64,000 nt of DNA from Empedobacter falsenii (GCF_019308355.1 NZ_JAAGKM010000008.1:1-64000), one strand, 5' to 3'. Positions 8,531-16,318 are shown, counted from the first letter of the stretch. The notes: a model not told the origin generated them from the sequence alone. Program-made: numbers and translations.

Positions 8531-9763
8531 TTATAATAATATCATTGCTTGTATTGTTATCATGTCGTCCATGTGTTTTGGTTGATCGAAAGATTTTTGA
8601 TATTCTACAGAAATTTTAGCATTCTGACCATCAATGTACCAGTTTCCACCTAATTTTAATTCGTTTGCAGGCTTTACTAGACCTTTGAAATCTCTGTAAG
8701 AATATCCTACATACGGCTGAATTCTATTACGGAATTTTCCTTCTCCTTCTTTGATGTTTTTAGGCAATAAATACCCGACATGTCCAGAAAACTGATTTCC
8801 ATCTCCTACAACATTTCCTTGTACATAATTTTCGCCCATGTCCGAATTTTGATATTTCGCATAAGCTGTTATCGAAGAAGATTTTCCGATTGGCGCATCA
8901 TAAAAAGCATCAACAGCAAGATGAGTTACATTTTCTCCAATCAAATTATCATTTTCTTTTTTGACAATTGCATTACTTTGATTGAAAAATCCTGCTCCGA
9001 TGTTAAATACTTTTTTAGTTCCTAAATAGGTTCCAACGCGATAAGGTAAAGCATTTGATTCTTGATCTAAAAATTGATAATCAAAATATCCTGAAACCGC
9101 ATATTTTCCTTCTCCAAGTATCGCTTTTCCTAAATACTTTTCTTGTCCGTTTTCTAAAACTGTCGAAGAGTTTCCATCTAAAGTATTAGTAATAGCATCA
9201 CTTAATGCTAAACGATAATTCAGTTTTCCAATTCGCCCTTTTGCAAACATTCCCAAATGATTTGAAAATTGATCAGACAAACCAAGTGTTGACCAGTCAG
9301 CTCTGTTATTATCTAAGGTCAACATATTGATAGAACCTTGACCATTTCCACGAGAAATTCCACCAAAATTGTGAACTCCAGCACCAATTGCTAAATTGTT
9401 TGTTACCTTATATTGTAAAAACATTTCATGCAAGAAAAACGATACATCTGTACTTTTTCCCATCGGAGAAAGATTATTATCATAGATTCCATTTGCACCA
9501 AAATGTGTTAAAATCATAAATCGATCATTGATTTGTGAATAAGCAAGAACGCGCGCTCGTTTGATAGAAAATCCATCATTGGCGTGTTTTCCTTCGTAAT
9601 CCTGAAACCAAGTTTGTCCCCAAAGAATAAATCGGACATATTTACTTCCTTCTGGATTTAATTTAACGACCAAACCGCCGTCATATTCAGAAGCATATTG
9701 AGCCTTCAATTCCGTGGCTCCAAAAATGGATAGTAGAGCAATTGCGACAAAAATTTTTTTCAT
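8531..9763 (-). CDS. Outer-membrane porin, phosphate-selective porin O/P-like
   Basis: A signal peptide (residues 1-21, KAQ cleavage site) is followed by about 390 residues of alternating beta-strand character. It is rich in aromatic residues, has no long helix and ends in a hydrophobic strand (MITIQAMILL), as in 16-18-stranded porins. The opening (GLVVKLNPEGSKYVRFILWGQTWFQ) and the SIKRARV motif match the porin family that includes OprO/OprP. As the first gene of an operon with an MHS symporter it probably supplies the outer-membrane step for the same solute. Phosphate specificity is not implied. A dyad at 9897-9919 may control it. Confidence 0.82.
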   Translation of the reverse strand: MKKIFVAIALLSIFGATELKAQYASEYDGGLVVKLNPEGSKYVRFILWGQTWFQDYEGKHANDGFSIKRARVLAYSQINDRFMILTHFGANGIYDNNLSPMGKSTDVSFFLHEMFLQYKVTNNLAIGAGVHNFGGISRGNGQGSINMLTLDNNRADWSTLGLSDQFSNHLGMFAKGRIGKLNYRLALSDAITNTLDGNSSTVLENGQEKYLGKAILGEGKYAVSGYFDYQFLDQESNALPYRVGTYLGTKKVFNIGAGFFNQSNAIVKKENDNLIGENVTHLAVDAFYDAPIGKSSSITAYAKYQNSDMGENYVQGNVVGDGNQFSGHVGYLLPKNIKEGEGKFRNRIQPYVGYSYRDFKGLVKPANELKLGGNWYIDGQNAKISVEYQKSFDQPKHMDDMITIQAMILL

Positions 9764-10160
9764 TTTTTAATAAATGGTGTTAGTTGTACATTATTTGTGA
9801 TTTTGTATTGACTTAATTAATAGACTTAAGTTTATCTAAAATAATGTATTGAATAATAATAATGCTTTTTTTGATAAAGAATTTCTTTTTTATTTTATTA
9901 GTGTAAATAATACGCTAATATTTTTTTTAATTTCTTAAAAAAATGTCAAGAAAAGTTTTAAGTTGATAATCTGAGTTGGATTTATTTCAGAAAATTTATC
10001 AAAAAAAGATGCAATAATAATCTTATTATTTATTAAATCAAGAAATAATTATTGACTAATTGATAAAATATAGAAGTAATTTATTCTAAAATGTTATGAT
10101 TTAGTAAAATATAATCTGAAATTATTTATTCTGATTAGAATAGTATAAGTAGAAAGCATA
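9764..10160. other. AT-rich intergenic region upstream of the porin operon
   Basis: No ORF or recognisable RNA gene is seen. There is no exact TAnnTTTG box upstream of the porin gene. The one organised signal is an imperfect dyad, given separately. Confidence 0.5.
9897..9919. promoter_or_regulatory. Candidate operator dyad upstream of the porin operon
   Basis: ATTAGTGTA and TACGCTAAT form 9-bp arms (8 of 9 matching) around a 5-bp AT spacer, 134 bp before the porin start. The size and symmetry suit a dimeric regulator, but the protein is unknown. Confidence 0.3.
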
Positions 10161-10192
10161 AAAAAGGTTTCGATTTTATTCGAAACCTTTTT
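10161..10192 (-). terminator. Terminator of the VOC/pentapeptide operon
   Basis: A perfect 13-bp stem (10161-10173 with 10180-10192) abuts the stop codon at 10193, with a T-run on the minus strand. It has T-rich flanks both ways. Confidence 0.85.
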
Positions 10193-10759
10193 TTAATTTA
10201 TTGTAATTCTAAGATAATCTAATAATCCAACACAATTTTCTTTGGAAAACTGCGCGCCTTTCAATTGATTATCATTCGGATTTATCGTGAAATTATAAGC
10301 CGTTTTGAAGTTGGCTTGCTTTAAATTGGTCTGATAGAAAATGGTGTGAGCCAAATTACAATTCATAAAATAAGCTTGACTAAGATCTGCGAAAGAAAAT
10401 TCTACATTTTGTAAAGAACAATTGCTAAACTTTGTCTTTTTTAGCGGTAATTCATAAAAAGATGAGTCGTTTAACGTACAATTTTCAAATGAAATGCTTA
10501 ACCCAAATTTGTTCGAATTTTCGAGATTAAAACCTATCATTTTACAATTCATAAACTCAACTTGCTGAAAGCTTGTGTTTTCTAAAGTTACATTACTCAA
10601 ATTACATTCGATAAATTGACATTGAATAAATTTGATATCGCTTAAATCTAATCCATTCAAATCACAATTTATAAACTCGCAATTCTCGTATTCACCAGAT
10701 ATATTTTGATTTTCTGAGAAATTAATTTGTTCAAATTTTTCTTCGAAATGATAATCCAT
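10193..10759 (-). CDS. Pentapeptide-repeat protein
   Basis: 188 residues of A(D/N)LxX-like pentapeptide repeats throughout (CEFIN CDLNG LDLSD IKFIQ CQFIE CNLSN ...). These fold as a right-handed quadrilateral beta-helix, with a short break near residues 82-90 and a hydrophobic C-terminal helix (VGLLDYLRI). Length, central interruption and C-terminal helix resemble the Qnr/McbG group, whose members mimic DNA and protect gyrase. Similar chromosomal proteins are common in Flavobacteriia with no resistance role shown, so function is left open. It is last in an operon with a small membrane protein (3 bp upstream) and a VOC protein. Confidence 0.85.
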   Translation of the reverse strand: MDYHFEEKFEQINFSENQNISGEYENCEFINCDLNGLDLSDIKFIQCQFIECNLSNVTLENTSFQQVEFMNCKMIGFNLENSNKFGLSISFENCTLNDSSFYELPLKKTKFSNCSLQNVEFSFADLSQAYFMNCNLAHTIFYQTNLKQANFKTAYNFTINPNDNQLKGAQFSKENCVGLLDYLRITIN

Positions 10760-10762
10760 AAG

Positions 10763-11011
10763 TTATTTTTTTACGATTAAGTTTCTTAAGGCTAACCAGA
10801 AAATCATCACAATCATGTCAATATAAATAGTAACTTTTAGTTGATCGATTTGCGAACAAAGATTTTTTCCTGTTACAGTAGAAATACAAGTGTCAACTCC
10901 GTCGGTTTCATATTTTATACTAACCATAGTGTTAATAATCATGTAAAAAACAATTGGAATAATAAGAATAATTATCGCTAAAATAATGTTGTAATATCGT
11001 TTTGAGATCAT
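10763..11011 (-). CDS. Small membrane protein, unknown function
   Basis: 82 residues from the ATG at 11011. The open frame runs further upstream to 11101, but that part lies inside the VOC gene, whose stop is at 11014-11016, so the internal Met is preferred (2-bp gap). Two transmembrane helices (about 8-30 and 62-78) flank a 30-residue extracytoplasmic loop with two Cys (DTCIST and KNLCSQ) that could form a disulfide. No family is recognised. Confidence 0.7.
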   Translation of the reverse strand: MISKRYYNIILAIIILIIPIVFYMIINTMVSIKYETDGVDTCISTVTGKNLCSQIDQLKVTIYIDMIVMIFWLALRNLIVKK

Positions 11012-11013
11012 AA

Positions 11014-11388
11014 TTAATCTTCGAATGTAACTTCTATTTCTTGTCCAAATTGTAAGATATAACCATTGTTGTCGTAGATTGCAAACTCGCGCATATCCCA
11101 TTCAAAGGTCTCAATTTCATATACAACTTCGCAATCATCTTTTACTTGATTCCACAACTCGTCTACGTTGTCTACAACAAAATAAAAAGAACCTGTGAAA
11201 TTAGCTCGTTCAAAATCTGCTCCTTCATTTGGATAAGCCAACATAATTTCTACATCGTCTTTTTGCAAGCAAGCCCAAATCCAATCTTCATTTTGATCAG
11301 CAATCTTAAATCCTAATTTTTTATAGAATTTTGTTGTTTTTTGTAAATCTTTCGTCCAAATAATTGGGCGCAAACTTTTAAAAGCCAT
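11014..11388 (-). CDS. VOC family protein (glyoxalase/bleomycin-resistance fold)
   Basis: A 124-residue single-domain vicinal-oxygen-chelate protein. It shows the two beta-alpha-beta-beta-beta modules: RPIIWTKDLQKTTKFYKKLGF at the start, and FYFVVDNVDELW followed by REFAIYDNNGYILQFGQ at the end. The EFAIYDNNGY-L-F strand is typical of the bleomycin-binding/dioxygenase-like branch. Substrate is unknown. It heads a three-gene operon with a membrane protein and a pentapeptide-repeat protein. Both outer partners recall families known for antibiotic sequestration or target protection, but no resistance can be claimed. Confidence 0.85.
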   Translation of the reverse strand: MAFKSLRPIIWTKDLQKTTKFYKKLGFKIADQNEDWIWACLQKDDVEIMLAYPNEGADFERANFTGSFYFVVDNVDELWNQVKDDCEVVYEIETFEWDMREFAIYDNNGYILQFGQEIEVTFED

Positions 11389-11496
11389 GTTATATTATTT
11401 TGGATAAAATTACTTCAATTTTTCTTAACTCTCAATTCCATTTTTAATGAAAATTAAGCTATTTATTCATATTATTTTACTGAAAGTTTATTCCAT

Positions 11497-11520
11497 AAAA
11501 AACTCCTAACACGTAGGAGT
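11497..11520 (-). terminator. Terminator of the amidase gene
   Basis: A 7-bp stem (11502-11508 with 11514-11520) is followed on the minus strand by TTTTTTA. Confidence 0.75.
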
Positions 11521-11544
11521 TTCATACTATAAATCAAAATTGAT

Positions 11545-12459
11545 TTATGGATTATATTTTTTGTTTAATGCTTTCAAGATTGCCCAAGTTTCAGCATCTA
11601 CAACTCCATCGTATTTTTCTGGACGGAAATGCATCTGAAATGCCACAATTGCATTTTTTGTTTGCGCGTCTATCATTCCATTTGTAGGAACGTTGTACCC
11701 ATATTTCTTAAGATCAGTTTGCACTTGTGTGATAAAAACGGAACTTGTTGTATCCCAAGGATATTGTTGCATAAATACATACTTGTCTGTATCATCGTAC
11801 CAAGCACCAACACCGTAATCTGTATATAATTTTTTCCAAGGGAAAAGTGGACCCGGATCTGGTTTTCTTCCTGGCGCAACATCAGAATGCCCAATTACAT
11901 TAAAAGGAGAAATATTATAACGTTTTACAATATCTTTTGTCAATTCACCTACTTTTTTGATTTGATAATCTGGATAAGGCGTGTAATTTGGATAAGCATC
12001 CGTTCCTTTGTTTCCAAGATTAACGATTTCGATACCAATAGAAGAAAAGTTTATATTATCCAATCCTTTCCAACTACTAACACCTGCATGCCATGCACGT
12101 TTTGTTTCGTCAACTAAAAGATTAATTGTTTTGTCATCATAATCATTTACCAAATAATGTGCACTTACATCTTTCTGAGTCAATACTTTTAACGATAACT
12201 CTGTGTTGATTGCTGTGTAGTGTAACACTAAAAATCGTACACGTTCATCTTGCGAAATAGATGGATAATAATCTGTTGTCACCTTGTACTTGTCGAGTTT
12301 TGCAGCTCGAGTCATTTCCGGTTGATCTGTTTTTGAATTGATAATGACTGTGTCACGAATTACTTTTGTAATTGTTTTTGGTGGAACTGTTTTAGTTGCA
12401 CAACTAGCCAAAATAAAAAAACAAGAAATTGCCGAAAATACTAATCCTTTAAAATTCAT
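11545..12459 (-). CDS. N-acetylmuramoyl-L-alanine amidase, lipoprotein (AmiD-like)
   Basis: A zinc amidase that cuts the bond between MurNAc and the stem peptide. A lipoprotein signal has its lipobox Cys at residue 20 (LASC). The Amidase_2 domain spans about residues 70-210, with Zn ligands His80 (LHYT), His191 (GHSDVAPGRKPDPGP) and Asp201. A PG_binding_1 domain (about 240-300, TQVQTDLKKYGYNVP...) follows. The order lipobox-amidase-peptidoglycan-binding domain matches E. coli AmiD, an outer-membrane lipoprotein. The gene is monocistronic. Role: cell-wall turnover or cleavage of released muropeptides. Confidence 0.92.
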   Translation of the reverse strand: MNFKGLVFSAISCFFILASCATKTVPPKTITKVIRDTVIINSKTDQPEMTRAAKLDKYKVTTDYYPSISQDERVRFLVLHYTAINTELSLKVLTQKDVSAHYLVNDYDDKTINLLVDETKRAWHAGVSSWKGLDNINFSSIGIEIVNLGNKGTDAYPNYTPYPDYQIKKVGELTKDIVKRYNISPFNVIGHSDVAPGRKPDPGPLFPWKKLYTDYGVGAWYDDTDKYVFMQQYPWDTTSSVFITQVQTDLKKYGYNVPTNGMIDAQTKNAIVAFQMHFRPEKYDGVVDAETWAILKALNKKYNP

Positions 12460-12491
12460 TCTTTTAGTTCTAAATAGTCTTTTGAATAGCC

Positions 12492-12499
12492 AAAATTAA
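12492..12499 (-). promoter_or_regulatory. Amidase promoter -7 box
   Basis: On the minus strand TAATTTTG matches TAnnTTTG exactly, 33 bp before the amidase start. Confidence 0.55.
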
Positions 12500-12532
12500 G
12501 CCAAATAATTTAATTTTTTTTCTAAAAAGACT

Positions 12533-12562
12533 TGTTTTGCAATAAAAGTCAATATATATTTG
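12533..12562 (+). promoter_or_regulatory. Promoter of the tRNA cluster
   Basis: TTG (12533-12535), 19 bp spacer and TATATTTG (12555-12562) form a full Bacteroidota promoter 42 bp before tRNA-Ser. Confidence 0.75.
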
Positions 12563-12604
12563 CAACCGCTTTATGAGACTAATCAGTCTTATTTTTAAAA
12601 GTTA

Positions 12605-12688
12605 GGAGAGGTGCCAGAGCGGTAATGGAGCAGATTGCTAATCTGTCATCGGGAAACCGATGCCAGGGTTCGAGTCCCTGTCTCTCCG
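12605..12688 (+). tRNA. tRNA-Ser (GCT)
   Basis: The 84-nt class II cloverleaf has a 7-bp acceptor (12605-12611 with 12681-12687), the anticodon loop TTGCTAA reading AGC/AGU, a long variable arm (ATCGG-GAAA-CCGAT) and the TTCGAGTC T-loop. CCA is not encoded. Confidence 0.95.
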
Positions 12689-12718
12689 CTTTTTTAAAGC
12701 TAGAAATAAAACACCACT

Positions 12719-12793
12719 CGGGGTGTAGCGTAGCCCGGTCATCGCGCCTGCTTTGGGAGCAGGAGGTCGCAGGTTCGAATCCTGCCACCCCGA
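12719..12793 (+). tRNA. tRNA-Pro (TGG)
   Basis: The 75-nt cloverleaf has acceptor CGGGGTG/CACCCCG, anticodon stem CCTGC/GCAGG with loop TTTGGGA (anticodon TGG) and the T-loop TTCGAAT. CCA is not encoded. Confidence 0.96.
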
Positions 12794-12821
12794 CGAATTT
12801 TAGTAATAGAATTTTGGATTG

Positions 12822-12895
12822 GTCCAGTAGCTCAGCTGGATAGAGCAACTGCCTTCTAAGCAGTAGGTCTCAGGTTCGAATCCTGACTGGATCAC
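12822..12895 (+). tRNA. tRNA-Arg (TCT)
   Basis: The 74-nt cloverleaf has acceptor GGTCCAG/CTGGATC, anticodon stem ACTGC/GCAGT with loop CTTCTAA (anticodon TCT) and the T-loop TTCGAAT. CCA is not encoded. It is last in a three-tRNA cluster with one promoter and terminator. Confidence 0.96.
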
Positions 12896-12904
12896 AATCT
12901 AAAG

Positions 12905-12936
12905 AAAACCCATACTGATTATCAGTATGGGTTTTT
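12905..12936 (+). terminator. tRNA cluster terminator
   Basis: A long stem (AAAACCCATACTGAT and its complement) is followed by TTTTTTG. Confidence 0.88.
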
Positions 12937-13043
12937 TGTTTATTACTGCTTCAATACAATCAAATTTTAAGCAAAATTGTAAATCACTATTTTCAGTGAG
13001 ATGCTTTCTGTAAAGTTTACTTATTTTTATTCAAATAAATTGT

Positions 13044-13349
13044 ATGAATCAGCCAACCAAAATCAACATATCAAGAGTATTTATAGGATTGACAATATTC
13101 TTCTTTCTATGCTTTATTGTTATGTATAGTATTGATGGAACTGAAATAGCAAGAAATCAAAATTTTATGTTCGATTTTATAGCTATTACTGGATTTGGGT
13201 CTTTTATTTTATGTCCACTTTTTTCAGTAATATCCATTATTTTTAACTATAAAAATAGGATATTATATCTTGTATTACTTTTAAGTTTTATTCCTTTTTT
13301 TGGAATTTTAAAACTATTTGAAGGTGCTAATTTCGGAGGAAGTTTTTAA
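13044..13349 (+). CDS. Small three-helix membrane protein, unknown
   Basis: 101 residues with a short polar N-terminus and three hydrophobic helices (about 12-28, 43-66 and 72-90). No motif or family is recognised. Very low GC and isolation between the tRNA cluster and a repeat-bearing spacer suggest an accessory gene, perhaps acquired next to the tRNAs. There is no integrase or attachment-site duplication to support an island. Confidence 0.6.
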   Translation: MNQPTKINISRVFIGLTIFFFLCFIVMYSIDGTEIARNQNFMFDFIAITGFGSFILCPLFSVISIIFNYKNRILYLVLLLSFIPFFGILKLFEGANFGGSF

Positions 13350-13728
13350 TAAATTTTCGTCTTTTATTGATTTTTCAAAAAACGAAGATTCATAAAGATA
13401 CTAAAAAGTTAGAATAATTATAAAAAAAACATTTTTTGTGTCCGTATTTGTCCTATCATTATTTATTCAATTAGTAAAAAGAAAAATTCTTTTTTATGCC
13501 TCTATTTATCATCGTTTTGAGCGATATGAATTTTTAGTTGTTTTTTAGTTTGTTCGATTGTTGTTCGACCATTCTTCGACCGTTGTTCGACGAAACGGCA
13601 TTTTCGTCGAACAACGGTCGAAGAAACCTCGAAGGAAAGTAGGAGAAAAAATGTAGAATTCTATTTTTTCAACAATGGATATTGTGTTGTTATTTAATTG
13701 TGTTTTTAGAGAAAATTATTTCAGCATA
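13350..13728. other. Intergenic region containing a phased palindromic repeat
   Basis: No gene is supported. The middle of the region (13552-13634) is an ordered repeat, given separately. The rest is AT-rich without clear signals. Confidence 0.6.
13552..13634. repeat. 11-bp-phased TTCGA repeat forming a perfect 24-bp hairpin
   Basis: Four half-sites (G/C)TTCGA start at 13552, 13563, 13574 and 13585, exactly 11 bp apart. Their inverted forms TCGAA(C/G) start at 13608, 13619 and 13629. The inner part is a perfect inverted repeat with 24-bp arms (13572-13595 and 13602-13625) and a 6-nt loop. GC content is well above the surroundings. There is no T-run next to the stem, so it is not a normal terminator. 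It may be a REP/MITE-type dispersed element or a multi-site protein-binding array. Confidence 0.9.
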
Positions 13729-13980
13729 TTATTGTAAAAAATCTTTTCCTTTTTCACTCAATTGTTTAAAGTTAATTGCAGGAATAGTTGGATTCAATTT
13801 AGATTTGAAATTAGTCACACTTGGCGTTTCAAAAAAATCTAATTCGTACAAACCATCTTCCACGAATTGACAATCATCGGTTAAAATATAGATTTTAGGA
13901 AAACTTGGTTTTCGTTCTATTTTTACTTTTTTGATGTTATTTTGATCAGTAAAAACTTCTCCTTTCTTTGTGTTCGCCAT
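13729..13980 (-). CDS. Conserved-looking small protein, unknown
   Basis: 83 residues without signal or membrane segment, probably cytoplasmic. Sequence features are a basic N-terminus (KKVKIERKP), a central strand-like DCQFVEDGLYELDFFETP and a polar C-terminus. The opposite-strand frames over this DNA look like shadows because they lack any protein-like periodicity. No family is recognised. Confidence 0.6.
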   Translation of the reverse strand: MANTKKGEVFTDQNNIKKVKIERKPSFPKIYILTDDCQFVEDGLYELDFFETPSVTNFKSKLNPTIPAINFKQLSEKGKDFLQ

Positions 13981-14081
13981 TGTTTCTTATTTAGAGAACA
14001 AATTTCTTAATAAAATTGAATATTTAAAAAATCAATCCGTAATATTCAAAATATTTCTACCTTCGTTACAAATAAAACCAC

Positions 14082-14483
14082 GTGAAATATACAATTCAAG
14101 CAATACTTTTGTTTTTTGTTTTAGGATTAACAAGTTGTTTACCAACCAAAACAGTTTCCGAAACTAAAGTTGTGACTTCAGAAATTAGCGATTTGTCGGG
14201 TAAATGGAATATAAATGATGGAGGAGATTACATTATTTTTGAAGATGCAACGAAAAAAATGGTAATGAAAACGGTTTGCGGAATTATTACGGCTGATTAT
14301 ACCAAAATAAATCAAGCAATAATTTTTAATCATTTAAAACAAGTGAATTCTGATTGTGAAATTCCTCAAAATATGATTCAAAATTTGCAAAAAACTGCAT
14401 ATTTTAAAGTAAAATCATCAAATCAAATTACTTTTTATGATGAAGCTCATCTAGAAAAGCTAACTTTGAAATTAATAAAGTAA
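14082..14483 (+). CDS. Small lipoprotein, possibly META/HslJ-like
   Basis: Starts with GTG at 14082. A lipoprotein signal has its lipobox Cys at residue 19 (LTSC). The mature part opens L-S-G-K-W-N-I-N, contains a C-G-I-I-x-A-D-Y stretch near residue 65 and a second Cys (NSDC), and ends with short strands. This resembles META-domain (HslJ-like) lipoproteins, but the match is loose. A near-consensus TACCTTCG lies at 14058-14065. A hairpin terminator follows. It probably sits in an envelope membrane. Confidence 0.65.
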   Translation: MKYTIQAILLFFVLGLTSCLPTKTVSETKVVTSEISDLSGKWNINDGGDYIIFEDATKKMVMKTVCGIITADYTKINQAIIFNHLKQVNSDCEIPQNMIQNLQKTAYFKVKSSNQITFYDEAHLEKLTLKLIK

Positions 14484-14500
14484 ATCGCCAAGAAAAATAT

Positions 14501-14522
14501 ATTATGCTTAGCATAATTTTTT
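14501..14522 (+). terminator. Terminator after the small lipoprotein
   Basis: A 7-bp stem (14501-14507 with 14511-14517) with a TTA loop is followed by six T. Confidence 0.7.
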
Positions 14523-14524
14523 AT

Positions 14525-14532
14525 TAAATTTG
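14525..14532 (+). promoter_or_regulatory. plsC promoter -7 box
   Basis: TAAATTTG matches TAnnTTTG. It overlaps the upstream TTG that an automatic caller could take as the plsC start, which argues for the ATG at 14545. Confidence 0.6.
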
Positions 14533-14544
14533 TCTAAATTTCTA

Positions 14545-15282
14545 ATGTTGAAGAAAGTTTTAAGTTATCCGTTATCTATAATCTTTTATATTTTTTATGG
14601 ATTAACGTTGTTGGTAATGCATGTTGTGCAATGGTTGTGCTACAATTTGGGAGGGTATGCTGCTCATCACAAAAGTGTAAAAGTGATGAATGGTCTTTTG
14701 GTTTTTTGGACAAGAATTTTGGGTACAACATATACCTATAAGGGACACGAAAATTTGATACAAAATGTACCATTAATTTTTGTGAGTAATCACCAAAGTA
14801 TGTATGATATTTCTCCGTTGGAATATGATTTAGCTGATTATCATCCAAAGTTTATTTCGAAAATAGAATTAGGAAAAGGAATTCCCAGTGTATCGTACAA
14901 TTTGACGCATGGAGGTTCTGCATTAATCGATCGTAAAAACGGAAAACAAGCAATAGAGGAAATAAAAAAATTAGCGCAATACATTCAGAAAAATAATTAT
15001 TCAGCTATTATTTTTCCAGAAGGTACAAGAAGCAAAAATGGAGTACCAAAGGCTTTCAAAGAAAATGGATTGAAAGTTTTGACGAAATATGCTAGAGACG
15101 CTTATGTTGTTCCCGTTACGCTAAATAATACGTGGGAAATAGAAAAGTGGGGTAAATTCCCGATGTATCTGGGCGCGAAAGTAACGATACAATACCATAA
15201 ACCCTTAAAAGTGAGTGATTATAAGTTTGATGAAATATTCGAGCTTACCGAAAAAACTGTAAAAAGTAGTATAACCGCATAA
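14545..15282 (+). CDS. plsC: 1-acyl-sn-glycerol-3-phosphate acyltransferase
   Basis: This membrane enzyme adds the second acyl chain to lysophosphatidic acid, giving phosphatidic acid. The N-terminal helix is hydrophobic (about 5-32). The acyltransferase motifs are present: block I NHQSMYD with catalytic His83 and Asp88, and block III FPEGTRS near residues 157-163. I chose the ATG at 14545 (245 residues), because the alternative TTG at 14530 lies inside the -7 promoter box. The stop is 9 bp before the acyl-ACP desaturase gene. The two probably form a phospholipid/fatty-acid operon. Confidence 0.9.
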   Translation: MLKKVLSYPLSIIFYIFYGLTLLVMHVVQWLCYNLGGYAAHHKSVKVMNGLLVFWTRILGTTYTYKGHENLIQNVPLIFVSNHQSMYDISPLEYDLADYHPKFISKIELGKGIPSVSYNLTHGGSALIDRKNGKQAIEEIKKLAQYIQKNNYSAIIFPEGTRSKNGVPKAFKENGLKVLTKYARDAYVVPVTLNNTWEIEKWGKFPMYLGAKVTIQYHKPLKVSDYKFDEIFELTEKTVKSSITA

Positions 15283-15291
15283 AATAATTAT

Positions 15292-16293
15292 ATGTCAATA
15301 AAAAATGTTCGCCTGGAAGTAATGCAATTTCTTGAGAAAGATATTGATGCTTATATGGACAAATTCTTAGTTCCAGCCGATAAAATTTGGCAACCAACAG
15401 ATTTTTTACCGAATTCTCAAACAGATTCTTTTTTTGACGAAATCAAAGAATTACAAGAGCTTTCGAAAGATTTGCCAGATGATTTCTGGATTACATTGAT
15501 TGGAGATACCATTACTGAAGAAGCTTTGCCAACCTACGAATCTTGGTTGATGCAAATGGACGGTGTGGTAGATGAAGAAGGAAATTACCTAGAAAATGGT
15601 TGGGCAAAATGGATTCGCCATTGGACAGGAGAAGAAAATCGTCACGGTGATGTTTTGAATAAATTTTTGTATTTATCAGGACGTATCAATATGCGCGAGG
15701 TTGAAGTAACAACGCAGCATTTGATAAATGACGGTTTTGACATTGGAACAGCACACGATCCTTACAAAAACTTTGTTTATACAAGTTTTCAAGAATTAGC
15801 AACTTATGTATCGCATAATAATGTATCAGCAATTGCAAAAAAATACGGAGCGAAAAAATTATCGCGTATGTGTAAAATCATTGCAGGAGATGAAATGCGT
15901 CACCATTTAGCTTACACAGAGTTCGTTCGTCGTATTTTCGAAGCTGATCCTTCAGAAATGATGTTAGCTGTTCAACATATGTTCAAACTTAAGATTGTAA
16001 TGCCAGCGCATTTCTTAAGAGCTTCTGGAGAAGAAAGAGGTACTTTGTTTGATGCGTTTTCAGATGCAGCGCAACGTATTGGTGTGTACACAGCGTTTGA
16101 TTACATCGATATTATGCGAAAATTAATTGAAGCTTGGCAATTGGATAAAATCTCTGGATTGAATGCAGAGGCTGAAAAAGCAAGAGATTATATCATGAAA
16201 TTCCCAGATAGAATGGATAGAATTTCGCAACGTATTGTGATTCCTGAAGATGGACCACAATTCAAATGGTTATTACCAGCTACGTCTAAATAG
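15292..16293 (+). CDS. Acyl-ACP desaturase (soluble di-iron type)
   Basis: A soluble desaturase that introduces a double bond into ACP-bound fatty acids using O2 and a di-iron centre. The two iron motifs are EENRH (residues 114-118) and DEMRHH (200-205), with further ligand candidates at Glu76/77 and Glu168. At 333 residues it has the standard bacterial length (mycobacterial DesA/plant SACPD family). It is co-transcribed with plsC, which fits a role in membrane-lipid unsaturation. A strong terminator follows. Confidence 0.92.
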   Translation: MSIKNVRLEVMQFLEKDIDAYMDKFLVPADKIWQPTDFLPNSQTDSFFDEIKELQELSKDLPDDFWITLIGDTITEEALPTYESWLMQMDGVVDEEGNYLENGWAKWIRHWTGEENRHGDVLNKFLYLSGRINMREVEVTTQHLINDGFDIGTAHDPYKNFVYTSFQELATYVSHNNVSAIAKKYGAKKLSRMCKIIAGDEMRHHLAYTEFVRRIFEADPSEMMLAVQHMFKLKIVMPAHFLRASGEERGTLFDAFSDAAQRIGVYTAFDYIDIMRKLIEAWQLDKISGLNAEAEKARDYIMKFPDRMDRISQRIVIPEDGPQFKWLLPATSK

Positions 16294-16318
16294 ATTATTA
16301 TAATCAAAATCATATAAA

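Noticed and set aside
10193-10759. Calling the pentapeptide protein a quinolone-resistance determinant
   Set aside because: Only fold-level similarity to Qnr/McbG is visible. Chromosomal homologues are widespread and no gyrase-binding evidence can be read from sequence.
12579-12848. Open reading frames on both strands across the tRNA cluster
   Set aside because: They are read through three clear tRNA genes; the coding look comes from tRNA sequence.
13552-13634. CRISPR array
   Set aside because: The repeat unit is only about 6 bp on an 11-bp period with no unique spacers, the copies become inverted halfway, and no cas genes are present.
13044-13980. Genomic island inserted at the tRNA genes
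   Set aside because: There is no integrase, no duplicated tRNA 3' end and only two or three small genes, so the evidence is too thin.
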